A stretch of 64,000 nucleotides of DNA. Origin: Anaeromyces robustus (Eukaryota > Neocallimastigomycota > Neocallimastigomycetes > Neocallimastigales > Neocallimastigaceae). The notes under the pieces are model-generated. The model worked only from the letters and a program-made list of their open reading frames with translations, had not been told where the DNA came from and made no database searches. Shown piece by piece: positions 26,943 to 39,604 of this stretch. The stretch covers positions 1 to 64,000 of the forward strand of contig MCFG01000210.1 of the NCBI GenBank assembly GCA_002104895.1, written 5' to 3'. Position 1 is the stretch's first letter, and every line of letters begins with the position of its first letter. The position numbers were made by a program, and so were the translations under genes.

Positions 26943-29900
26943 GTAATAATAATAATAGTAATGGTAATAATAATAAAAGTAATTATCACCATTATAATTC
27001 TCATACAAAATCTCCATCTTTTGATAGTATTATTTTTAATGATTATAATACTAATAATTATAATAATAATAATAATATAAATACCCACTATGAAAATGAT
27101 GTGTATTATGGAAATTTTAATTTTAAGAAAAGACGTGAACATTTGGATTGGAGAATGCTTGCATCTGTTCAAATTGATTCAATATTACATAATGTATTAT
27201 CATATAATAAATAATTCTTAACAGTTAATAATGATAAAATTTATTAATATTAATTTAATTATTTATTTTTCATAAAATATAAAAAATATATAAAATTATA
27301 TATAGGTTGATGTTCAAAAATTACAAGAAATTTTATATAATATTACATTTTCAAATATTGAATTTGAAGGTATAAATTTGATTTAGTAATTTAAATATTA
27401 TTTATTTATATAATATGATATATAAATTATATATAAATAGTTAGACTAATTTTTAAAATATTATATTATTATTGTATGACAATAAAAAACAAAAACAAAA
27501 AAAAAAAAAACACTAAATAAATAAATATTATAATAAAAAGATACTGGTAATTTTGATCCAAATTTAGTTAAATTATTTCAAATTGCTCAACTAATTATTG
27601 AATACCTTCTTTATTCACAGGTATACAATAAAGATTCATTATTTGAAAAACCAGTAAAATGTTGTTTAATAAAATATTAATAAAATATTATTTTTATTCA
27701 TTCATTATTTTAATAATTATAATTATACAGCATATACTAAAAAATTCCAGTAATATTTATAGTAATAAAATGAAATATTTTGAAAATGAATTTATACAAC
27801 AAAAAGAAAGAGCTGATAATTTGGTAGGCATAAATAAATACTATAAATAGATATATTATTTTATGATTAATAAATTGATATATATAAATGATAAATTTTA
27901 TAATTATAAAAAAAGAGTAATGAATGTAATATGATGAAAAAAGAATTAAGAAGAACAAAAAGAATAATAAAACTTATTAATATTATGGTTCCTATGTATA
28001 GAAATAATAATACTGTAAATTCTGATATGGGAGGATATAAAGTAATTTAAGATTAATAATTTTTTATTATAAATATATATATATAAATTTTTCTTTCATT
28101 TTTATTAATATTAAAATATATAATATAATATAATATATAATAATTTTTTAATAGCAATGTAAAGTTTGTACAAAGTTATTCCATAATTCTTCCTTTTTAA
28201 TAAGTCATATGCAAAGAAGACACCCAGATGTTCCAATTGAAAAACATGTAATTGAAACAGTAAATCATCCTGTGGGAAGTAATAATTCAGCAGGTATATA
28301 TTTAATATATATATATATATATTTTTTATTTTTATTATAAAAAAAGTTATATATAATAACTAATAAAACTTATTGTTTTAAAAATGTTTATTAAAAAAAA
28401 TGTAGGGGAAGAATTAAATCTTAACATTGATAATTTTGAAAAAATTACAAACTTTATTAATAGATTTACAAAAAAAATTAAAATAGGTGAAGATGAAATA
28501 AAGGAACAATTAGAAAAGAAAATGAATCAAGAAGTATTAAAAAAACAAAATGAACTTGAAGCCGCATTTGAACAAGAAAGACTTAAATATAGAAATGAAA
28601 TTAATACAATAAAAGTAATTAATAATATTTGTAAATACTATTAATATTTTCCCCTATTATATTTTTAAAACTAATATATATATATATTAATATTTTATTG
28701 TATATCACATATAAATTTTATTATTTCAAAGACTGAATTCCATCAGAAATTAGAAGAAGAAAGAAATATCTATCAAGAACAATATAAGGCTTTATTAGAT
28801 GTTAGTAGTAATTAAAATTAAAAAAATAATTTATTTAATAAAATTTAGTAATTTAAAATTTTTGTTTTATTTTTATATAATAAATAATTAATTAAAAAAT
28901 AAAAAAAAAAGAATAAAAAGTCAAGTTCAAATGTTGGACGAATAGAAGATGTTGATGAGGATAGTAATAGAATGGATCAAAAGTTTATAGATAGTAAAAA
29001 TACAGTTGAAGAATTAACTGAAAATGTTAATGAAAAAATAGATACTATAAGAAAAGATTTGTTAACTGATTTTAATGAATTAGCAGGAAAAATTCAACCT
29101 CTTCAGGTTAATAAAGATTTTTTTTCTTTTATATAATTATTTATTTTTTTTAATTATTTTATTATTATTAGTATTATAATAAAATTATATTATTTAACTA
29201 ATTGTTTAATCATTTATTTTTATATTAAAACAATAATACCATTATTAATATATTATTATATTGTTATTTTATAAAATTGCTTTTTGTTTTTTTTTTCATA
29301 TACTTTTTATAAAATATAAAAGAAATGTAATTCAAGTGAATTATCTGAAATAATTGAAAATTCATTTAGAAAATCACCTAATAAATTGGAAGATGATTTT
29401 GATCAAATAAATAGAACCTTAGATTCAACATTAAATAAACATAAAAATATTGCAACAGTAGATGATTATAAAGATAATATATCTAAACATCATAAAATAT
29501 TTACTAAATCATTACAAGATCAAAGAATTGTTTCAAGTAATCCTAAATTATATGATGATGAAATTGAAAATATTACACCTGCTCCTCATCAAGTATACAT
29601 ATAAATAAGAAATAATAATTATTATATTTATTATTGTTTTTCAGTTCATTTTTTTATTATAAAAGTATTAAAACCTTTTTTTAATATTAATAAAAATTAT
29701 AAGCAAAAATCATCTAAGGAAAACAAAATGTCATTCTCTAGAAAATCAATAAAGAAAGGAGAATCGTTTGATAATAATAAAAGTAATAAAATATTTTTAT
29801 ATTTTTATATTAAATATTTTTCAAAAAGAAAGGAATAAAATAGAAATTTAATTTTTTAATATAAATTATATATATATATATTATATTTTATTAATATATT

Positions 29901-32221
29901 ATAAATTTAATAAAGAAAATAATGATTCTAGAATTGAAAAAATTAAAATTCAATTGAGAAAGGAAATTGATCGTGAAGTTGCAGCTCATTTTGGAAAAGA
30001 AAAAATAAATAATAATAATAATAAAATGAAAAAAGAACAGCTTTATGATGATAATAGTAGCGAAACTTCTTCTGAGACATATAAATACCATAAAAAATCA
30101 AAATTAAAGGAAAAGAAAACAACGACTACTACAAAAAAATCAAAACAACAACAACAACAACAACTTCGTTCTAAGAAAAATGATAAAAAGAATATTAACC
30201 GTCCCTCATATTCTTCTAATTCATCTCTCTCAATTTCTTCTTCTTCAAATACTACCGAATCTACTACTTCAATAGAAACACCAACAGATGAATCATTAAA
30301 TATAATTGTTCCTAATAATAGTAAAAATAAAAATATTATAAGATCCAAGGAACATTTATCTACACCAAAAATAAAAACAACTTCTAAGACACCTCTTTCA
30401 CCAAGTACGCCAGTTCCTACTACACCTTCAATAAATAAAAGGTAATATAATTTTTTTTAATAATAATAATGATAATAAAAAAAAAAAGAAAATCAATATG
30501 TATATTTTTTAATTATATGTATTATATTTTTATTTGTAGAAATCCTTTGACAATGCCTATAACTCCTTTAACACCATTTGTGTCAGAAAAAATGTATTAA
30601 TTTTTTTATTTTTTTTTCTATAATAATATTATATATTATATAATAATAATATATTATAATTTGAATATATTATTAATTATATATAATATATATATGTATT
30701 AATTTTTTCTAATTACAGGAAAGAATTACCTTCACCAAAAAAGAATTCTAAACTTTCTTTATTATTCTCCAAATTAACAAAAGGAAATTCACAAGAATCG
30801 AAAATAAATGATAATGAAATTAAAAATCTTATGGAATTAAAAAATAATGAAATTATTAATAATTCTGAATCAGAAACTGAGTCAAAACCAAAATCAGAAG
30901 ATTCTTCAGAACCAAAAAATATTCAAAAAAGAAAGAAAAAAACTAGTATAGTAGTTCCTAAAACACCGTTAACTCCAATAACTATGAAGGAAAAACAAAA
31001 AAAGAAAATTCAATATAATGATGAATATGAAGTTATTTCATATAGTCAAGCCTCTTCCAGAACTGATGATAATACTACAAATACTACAAATACTGATCAA
31101 AGTAACAGTGATGAGGATTCATCAATTTTATCAAGTGATGATAAGACAATTACAAAATCAGATGTTGGTAGTGACAAATCATTATCTATATCTGCTTCAT
31201 CATCATCATCTTCTTCTTCACAATCATCAACAACAATAACTTCCTTATCTAGAAACAAAAATGTAACAAAAAGTGAAAAATCTGAAGAAACGGAATCTTA
31301 TTCAGAAACAGAAAGAAAATCTGATTTAGATTCTGAAGCCGAAACTGAAACCATTACTGAAGCTGGTGAAGCTTTTTCACTACTATCCAAAGAATCTGAT
31401 ACTGAAACAGAAATAACAAAATCTCAAAGAAAAACTCCTTCATCTTCAATTCTTAGTTCAAGTAAAAATAGTCAAAGTAGTAGAATAAGTAGAAGTAGTA
31501 GTACTAGTAGAAGTAAGAGTAGTAATAGTAGCGATAATATTAATAGTAGTAGAAGTAGCAGTAGTATAAGTAGAAATGAAAGTAGAAGTGAAAGTGGAAG
31601 TGAAAGTAGAAGTGAAAGTAGAAGTGAAAGTGAAAATTCAAAAAGTGAAGAGAATTTAACAGAGACTAATGAAGAATCTATATTGACGGAAACTTCAAAA
31701 ACTAATGATGATCAAATAGAGTTAACAGAAGATTCTTCAGTTTCGATAGAGAGTGTAAAAATTATTACTGGAACAGGTCAAAAAGTTATAAATAAGAGTA
31801 AAACAGGTATATTGTCAACAATAATTTTATATTATTAATCATTGAATTATTATTATTATTATTATTATTATTTATATTAATTAAATATTTTTTTTTATTT
31901 TTTAAAAATAATAGAAACGGAAAGTGAAATAAATTCATTTGATGAATCATCTTCATATGGTAGTTCAAGAAAACAAAATACAGCTCTATCTGATACAGAA
32001 ACCGAAGGTGAATTTAAAAAGAATCAAATATTTATTAAAAAAACAATACCAAAAATAGATGATGCAGTTGAAAAATTAAAAAATTCTAGTGATGATGATA
32101 ACTGGGATTCAGATACCATTGATTCTATATTAAATAGTGAGACAGAGAGTCAGAAAGGTATTTATTATAACATTAATATATATATTATATACATATTAAT
32201 AATATCATGAATTTAATAATT

Positions 32222-32256
<35 letters not shown>

Positions 32257-32367
32257 TATTCAATAATAGATTTAAGTGAATCAAAACGCAAAGATGAAAA
32301 TGCAAGTTTTGAAATTACTGATTTTTCAATAAGTGATGTCAGTATTAGTAGTTATAAAAAAAATTAA
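24398..32367 (+). CDS. DZIP1: DZIP1/Iguana-type ciliary zinc-finger protein with long disordered arms
   Basis: Sixteen exons: 24398-27193, 27306-27369, 27541-27620, 27731-27823, 27916-28041, 28155-28293, 28406-28614, 28732-28800, 28912-29106, 29323-29592, 29704-29782, 29916-30441, 30540-30593, 30719-31806, 31915-32157, 32270-32367. They join in frame to about 2042 aa. The first 900 residues are Ser/Asn-rich, with a 13-residue tandem repeat at about 448-681. The DZIP N-terminal domain follows: KKRREHLDWRMLASVQID, DVQKLQEILYNITF, then FDPNLVKLFQIAQLIIEYLL. A single C2H2 finger lies at about 1055-1076 (CKVC, 12 residues, H, 4 residues, H), in the DZIP1-like context FLISHMQRRHPD. Coiled coils follow, then a Ser/Glu-rich tail. 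DZIP1 acts at the ciliary base in cilium assembly and Hedgehog signalling in animals; in a fungus a basal-body role in zoospores is inferred. The exon 3/4 junction has alternative readings. Confidence 0.9.
25307..25430 (+). repeat. Poly-asparagine codon run (AAT/AAC)n
   Basis: About 40 consecutive Asn codons, nearly all AAT with a cluster of AAC in the middle and one AGC interruption. It codes for part of the disordered N-terminal arm of the DZIP1 homologue. Confidence 0.95.
25739..26440 (+). repeat. 18-copy coding minisatellite, 39-bp unit
   Basis: Eighteen units of 39 bp each encode NNIPMPTVNQ plus three variable residues. The variable triplet is GSS, RSS, GNP or ENS, and the last unit reads GNK. 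The first unit has A for T (PAVNQ), units 3 and 10 read IPIPT, unit 6 has TANQ and unit 15 reads TMQK. No unit carries an indel, so the frame is kept throughout. Confidence 0.95.
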
Positions 32368-32910
32368 TAAGTAAAAAAAATTTTAATTAGATATTCATAA
32401 AAGTATATTGTTACTTTTTTTTCCCTTAATATTTTATTCTTTAAGAATTTTATAAAAACTAAATCGAATAATTACATTCTTATATTATCATCATATATCT
32501 TATTATTATTGTAATTCAACATATTATTATAATTATTATTATTCTATAATAATAATTTTTTATATACATATATAATAAATATAATTATATTATGTTTATA
32601 TATGTTTATATAAAACTTGCACAAAAAATAAAAATAAATAAATAAAAAAAATATATATATAATAGGAAATATTTAATTATTAAATTAATTTTATATTTAG
32701 ATTTAAAATTGTATTATTTTTTAATTATTAATTTATTAATTTATTAATTATTTTTATAAAGGAATCCCAAGTGTCAATAAAATTATTAGTTTTTTTTTTT
32801 TTAAAGTACTTTTTTTGATATTTTTCTATAAATATTATTAAATTATAATTGTTATCAAATTATATAAAATATAAATAATTTATGTTAAAATATAATAAAA
32901 TATTTTATAT
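32368..32910. other. Convergent 3' intergenic region, DZIP1 and DNMT2
   Basis: About 540 bp of AT-rich DNA without a gene; presumably the two 3' UTRs and terminators. No distinct signal can be picked out. Confidence 0.6.
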
Positions 32911-35873
32911 TTAATTTAATTTTCTTTTCTTTGGGTCATTATTTAAGTCTTCCTTTTCAGTATTCTTTTCTTTATTTTCCTTTTCACTTAATAAATATTT
33001 AATTAAAGCTGAAACAACTGTACAGTTTAATGAATTACCAAGTAATTTATATTGTTGTTTTAGGGTGGATGATTCTGGGAAATTCAGAGATTCTGGGAAA
33101 CCCATTAAGCGTGCTATTTCTCTTGGGGTGAAATATCTTAAATTTAATTTATCTAATGGATTATCAAGTTTTTTCAATTCTTCCTCTTTCTTAGAATCAT
33201 CCATATTTTCTTTATTTAAAATTTCATTTCTTTTTTCTTTATATTCTTTATATTCTTTTAGAGTTTCTTTAGTCTTTTATTTTATATATATATATAGATT
33301 TATACATAATTTTAATATACTTTTTTTATAATATTTATATATTTTTAAAATATTTAATTAATATATATTCTCCTTACATCAATATCTTCGTTACATTGAA
33401 GAATAGATCCTATTATATATTTATTTATAATAATAATAATAATAATTATAATAATATATTAATTAATTTATGTGAATAAAAAGTAATAAAGTTAACATTA
33501 ATTTTAATGAAATAATGTTAAAAAGATTTATAAATTATATATAAATTATATATATAATATAATATGTACCTGCTCCCTATATTAATATTTTATATTTTAT
33601 ATATTATTTTTTATAATAATATTCCAGATAAAAAACATTAATTAACATTAAATTACATTAATATTATAATTACTTATATAAATTATTATTATTAAAATAT
33701 TTACTTCAATAAAATGATAGTATCCTTTAGTAAAACAGCATGATCTTCTTTGTGATGGTTTAACTATATCTATTTTTATTTTATTAATAAAAGAATTAGT
33801 ATTATATATATATATATATCTAATATTTATTAATTATGAATTTTCCTTATAATACCATATAATAAACCATAACGAGTTGATGATTTTTCTGATAATTTGT
33901 ATTTATTTTCATCAATATTTTCTTCTAAAAAATCTTTTAACTGTTTTACTTCAACATGTTTTAATTCTTCATCTTCAACTATACCAACTGTTGTAGAATC
34001 TTGATTATTTTCCCAATATTTTGTATATTCATTACCTGGGATATAATTTAAAATCTTATCTTTTGGTATGTCATTTTTAAATGTTAGTGATTTTAATTTA
34101 GCCTATTTAAAAAATATTTTATAAATATAATATACCATGTATAGTTTATAATGTTTACATTAGGTATAGTTGATAATTATTTTTGTAATAATAAATATTA
34201 TTAAATAATAATGATGATAATAAAGATAATAATTATAATAATAATTAAAAAATATTACAAGACAGTAATATCTAATTCTTGAATTTGGAATTTGGAATTG
34301 TAATGGTGATAATAAGAATTCTTGACAATTATACATATCTTTTAAAGCATCCATCATCATATTTCTATAGAAATAAAGAATTAAATAATAATGTTAAATG
34401 CATTAATAATTTTTTTATATTAATATATAAATGTATTTCGTTTTATTATTTAAAACCATTATTACCTTGTATCAGAAACTTCAAAGCCTTTTACATTTTC
34501 TATTAATATATATTTTGGTGGTTTTTCTAATTTTGGTATACTATTTAATAAAAATAAGAAACTTTTAGCACGTTCATCGTGAGAACCCTTTTGTAAACCT
34601 TGTCTTGTATACTAAATTATTAAAAAAAAGAAGAAAAAAAAATATAATATTAATAAAATATATTTATTTGATTTTATTATTAATTTTCTAGTATTATTAT
34701 AAATAAATTATTACTGGTTGACATGGTGGACTATAAAATGCAGTTTCAATGAAATTCATAAAATGAAATTTATAAAATGAAATTTAAAAAAAAATGAAAT
34801 TTATAAAATGAAATTTAAAAAATGAGAATTAAAAATGAAATTTAAAAAAATGAAATTTATAAATAAAATTGAAATTTTAAAACATTTTATTATAAATGAA
34901 TAATAGAATGTTTTAAAATTAATATATACGATATATATAATTCAGAATAATAATATAATTATTATTTTAAATATTTAAACGTCCAATTTTTTTAATCTAC
35001 CTTGCTAACCACATATCAGCTCTATAAGTGGAATCTATTTAATATAACAATACAAATTATTATTAAAAATATGTATATTTTTAAAATATAAATATAACAA
35101 CTCAAAATAATAATGAAAATATTGATTTATTATTATTATTATTAGAATTTTTATATTAAAATATATAAATATTACATTTTGAAACTGGAATTGATTCAAT
35201 AAGTTTCTTTAATTTTTAATGTGAATATATAATTGTTAATTAATAAGAATTACATTATGAATATGCAATAATGAAATTATTTCTAAATAATTATTTTGTA
35301 TAATTACTTGTATTGGTCTTCTATTGAAATTATGGAAGTAAGTCTTATTAGCTGATTATTTTATTAAATTAATATATAGAATAAATTATAATAATTAATA
35401 TTAATATATATTGCTATTTTATATGAAGGCAATTATTATGAATATGAGTTTAGTTATTATGTCATTTAATTATTTTAATAATTATTATTAATAATTATTA
35501 AAAACCTTTATCATTAATATCAAAGGCTGCTACAACTTCTGGTGCAAAATTTGAATCTTTTGTAGCATCAATTAAAGAATAATGCTTTTAATACATAACA
35601 AAATGAAAATTGTTAGTAATACTTATTTTATATATATATATATAATACTTAATAAAACATATTAATTTTTATAGTAACAATTATTTAATATTATCTAAAA
35701 TTTCATATTTCATAATTAATAAATTTTTTACAACTTTAATTTGAAATTCAACATTAAATTGAAATTTAATTAATATTTAATACATTATTTAAAAATTGCT
35801 ATTATCTTTTTAAAAATACCATTCCACCAATACCGGAATAAAATTCAAGTACGGCCAAATCTTTTTTACCCAT
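32911..35873 (-). CDS. DNMT2: DNMT2/TRDMT1 tRNA(cytosine-5) methyltransferase
   Basis: Thirteen exons: 35820-35873, 35506-35584, 35308-35351, 35176-35206, 35001-35034, 34715-34730, 34466-34611, 34259-34364, 33856-34102, 33705-33769, 33570-33576, 33376-33407, 32911-33273. All joins keep frame, giving about 407 aa (human 391). Motifs in order: [15 protein letters not shown] (SAM binding); [35 protein letters not shown] with catalytic Cys84; [31 protein letters not shown]; the Dnmt2-typical CFT in [34 protein letters not shown]; and [10 protein letters not shown]. The family methylates C38 of tRNA-Asp using SAM. All catalytic motifs are intact, so activity is expected. The gene carries two tiny exons (7 and 16 nt). 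It is divergent from RRN3, with about 985 bp between start codons. Confidence 0.95.
33570..33576 (-). other. DNMT2: 7-nt microexon of DNMT2
   Basis: On the minus strand TATAG precedes and GTACAT follows the exon GGAGCAG. The preceding exon ends in phase 0 (ATT GAA) and the next starts GA TCT, so the seven bases give Gly-Ala-Gly and restore EGAGSIL where the family has EGTGSVL. Skipping it would shift the frame. Confidence 0.85.
34715..34730 (-). other. DNMT2: 16-nt exon carrying the DNMT2 catalytic cysteine
   Basis: With the split codon from the previous exon it encodes SPPCQP, the catalytic loop of motif IV. It is flanked by TTTATAG and GTAATA on the minus strand. Confidence 0.88.
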
Positions 35874-36443
35874 GTCTATAATGTCTATAATGAACAATAT
35901 TATAATTTAATAATTTATTTATATATATAAAATAATTACTTATTTATTGTTAAAATATGTATAAGTAAAATAAGTAGTTTATTGTCAAATCTTAATTACC
36001 AAAAGAAAATTACTTTAAAGTTATATTAAATTTTATTTATTATGATTCTATGAAATAAATAATTAAATAATATATGGTAGACATATATTAACAATATATT
36101 TATATTTATATTATAAAAATGTGTGGAATATAAAATTTTTTATTTTTATTATAATTTTTTTAAAATATAAATATTTTATTAAATTCTTAAAGTGGAATTT
36201 AAAATATAAATATATTCAAATATATTGTTTTTGTATTGATTATTATGATTGATTGGATAAAAACCGTTCAACATATATTATATAAGTAATTGATTTGTTA
36301 TTTATATATTTCTTATTGTTTAACAATTTTTTTTTTAATAATTTAATATTATATAAATTTTTTTAATACATAATACATTTAAATATAAAAAAAATTCAAA
36401 ATTTAAAAATTTTAAAATATTTTAATATAAATTTACATTATTT

Positions 36444-36479
<36 letters not shown>

Positions 36480-36501
36480 CTTTTTTTTTTTTTTTTCAAC
36501 G

Positions 36502-36538
<37 letters not shown>

Positions 36539-36858
36539 TAAAAAATAATAATAAAAAGAATAGGAAAAAATTAATTTTAATTTCGTACTAAAATTACTAT
36601 TTTAGTTGAATTTAAAATAACATTTTTTTCGATATAATATTTAATAAAAAATATTAAAAGCATTAAATATTTTATATTTAATCAAAATAGAATTAATCAC
36701 ATAAAAATAAATTAATTTTTAAAATTATATTGAAATTCATTTGCTTAAAGACATTTCTTTTTTAATTTATTCTTTTCAAGTGTTTATATTTAATTATATT
36801 TAAATTTGTATTATATCTTTTTAATTTTTTAATATTTATATAAAATCCTATACTAAAA
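35874..36858. promoter_or_regulatory. Divergent intergenic region of DNMT2 (-) and RRN3 (+)
   Basis: About 985 bp between the two start codons must hold both promoters. A T run of about 50 bp broken by one C lies at 36447-36497, followed by an (AAT)n run. No TATA-like or other site can be told from background in this composition. Confidence 0.5.
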
Positions 36859-39511
36859 ATGATTGAAAATTCAATAAAATCAACTCAATTTATAGAAAAA
36901 TCACCAACAGACAAAAGTCTAATAAAAGAAACATTTTTGTCAACAACACAAGATGCTTTTAATGAAGCTTTAAAAGTAATCATAAAATAAATATTTCTTT
37001 ATTATAAAATAATAAATATATTAATATATTAAATATTTATTTTATTAATATTATATATTTTATTCTTTTAAAAAACTTCAATAATTGTATATTTGAATAT
37101 ATAAAAAAGGGTAATAAATCAAAACTATTTTCAATAATAGATGAAATTAGTTCACTTGAAAGTAGTGATGAAGATTCAAAAGAACAATTAATAATATGGA
37201 TGGAAACTTTTTCAAAAATTGTTTCAAATTTTACACAAGAATTTCAAGATTTAGTTGGGATTATATTAGATATTAATTGGGTTACAAGATCCTCGGATTT
37301 TGCAATAGTATATAGTCAATTTTTGGAAAATTTAGTTAGTGCTCATGCTTTTTATATGTTTCCAGTAGCTGAAAGGTTAATTAATCTTTTATGCTGGAGT
37401 AAGTTTAAATATTATTTAAGATATATTTTATTAAATAATATGATATATAATAAGTATAACTTTGCTTTATAATTTTTTTTATTTTTTCATGATATTATAT
37501 TATTATGAATTCATTTATATAATAATGAATAAATAGTTAATATAAAAGAAAGAAAGAAAAAATAAAGTAAAGTTTATACAAATATATTTTAAATATAATT
37601 ATATTATTATTAAATAAAATGTATAATTATATTTAAAAAAGTGTGGGTTGAGGGTTTTAATTAATAATGGAATTGATGGATTTAAAGATTATTAGTGGTT
37701 AAGTAACTACTTATAATTTTTAACAAATAAAAAGTGTGAGCTGGGTTTGAATGTGTAATAAAAATATGTAATTTAAGAAAAAAAACTTATGCTTTTTTCT
37801 ATTAATGCTCTTCTTTGAATTCCTATTTTTTAACATGTTTTTATAAATACTTAAAAATCTTCTTAATAATCTTTTTATATATAATATTAATACTTTTAAG
37901 TATAAAAGTATTAATATTATATATAAAAAGATTATTTAAAGTTATTTATTAAGTAATAAAAATATTGAAAAGTAGAAAGAAAAGAAAAGGAAGAGATTAA
38001 TATGTATGATTATGAATTAATATAATATTATTAATTCATTTTCCGTTGTTGTGTAGTAAAATTTTTTTTATTATTTTTTTATAAATTTAAAAAAATAATG
38101 TTACATATAATTAATAAAGTAATGATAATAATAATAATAATAATAATAATGAATTTTATAAAAATGAAGGGTAAAAGGAAAAGAAAACCTTTTATTAATT
38201 GTAATTTTAAATTTGTCTTTTCTTTTAAAAGAATAATTATTACAATGATAAAATTTTAGTAATAATTATTAATTCAGACAATATAAATATTTTTTTTTTA
38301 ATTTTCAATAATTTAAAAAGCATATTTATTTATTCATTCTTTTTGTCAGTGTACACTGACAAAAAATAATTAAAAATAAATGTGCATCAATTTCATAATA
38401 TAAAATATTTATTATAAAACTATTATTATAAATAATTAATAATGTTCTATAATATTCATGTTGACAAGGAAAAAAATTATCAATAACAATGAATTAAAAA
38501 ATTTTTTTTATCTAATAAAAGAGAAAATATAAATATATAACATTAATTATAGAAAAAGTAATAATGTTTGATTACTTTAAACAAATATTCTTATTCAATA
38601 TTTAATGGTGAAATGTTCTTTACTTATCTATTCAATGAGTATAAAATTATAAGAAATAAAATTACATATAAGAAATATAATTCTATATGTTTTTTTATCA
38701 AATTAAAAAAAAAAAAAAAAAAATTTATTTTTTTGTTTAAATGTTAAAAAAAATTTAAATAACTTATGATGCGAAAAGGAATATTTAAAAGTTTCATTTA
38801 ATTTTAAAATAATTTATATGAACATGAATATTTAAAAATGAAAAATTCATATATTATTATTAAACAAAAATTATAATGTTAATTTAAAATTTTACATTGT
38901 TATGAAAATTTAAAATATAAATTTACAAATGAAAATTTTATATTATTATCATTAAGATTAATAATAATATTACATGTTATTATTAATTATTATCATTATT
39001 ATTACATGTTATATGAAAAATATATATATATATATTATATATTTAATATTCATAAATATTAAGTATAAGCTCACACTTTGATATTTAAAATTAATTATCA
39101 TTATTATTAAAACCTTTTAGTATTTCAATTAATTATGAATAAAATAGTTAATAACAGTTTGAATAATTATATTAATTATTTTATTTAAAATTTTTAAAAA
39201 AATTTTTTAATAAATAATAGAAAAGCCATATGAAAATCCAAGAGCCAAATTAGTTTCTGATCCATCTGTAACACCTAAAATTGTTTGTGATAGAGTGCAT
39301 GCTGTTTTAAAAAGAATTATATCATTAATCCCATCAGGACCATCATTTCTTATTAATCCAATAGCTGAAGCTTTTCCAGATAAATTTCAAGATACTAAAT
39401 ATCAATTATGGTACTTAAAAAATATTTTAAGAATGATTGAATATATACCTGTATTAAAGGAACCTATTTTATCATTAATTGTTGAAAAAATTATAAAAAT
39501 TGATGTAAGTG

Positions 39512-39604
<93 letters not shown>

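Larger units (their letters stand above)
37399..39220 (+). other. RRN3: Oversized 1.8-kb intron of RRN3
   Basis: The donor is GTAAGT and the acceptor AATAATAG; exons on both sides join as CW/KKPYENPR in frame. Most other introns in the window are about 50-300 nt, although VMA7 intron 1 is 784. Inside are a 33-bp perfect inverted repeat, a 26-bp palindrome and a 12-bp inverted pair (37731-37742 and 39068-39079). No open frame of note is present. Confidence 0.85.

Noticed and set aside
34730-34760. A longer version of the DNMT2 motif IV exon reading [14 protein letters not shown]
   Set aside because: Joining at the AG right before TCCACC gives WLASPPCQP, which matches the family with no insert and keeps the frame.
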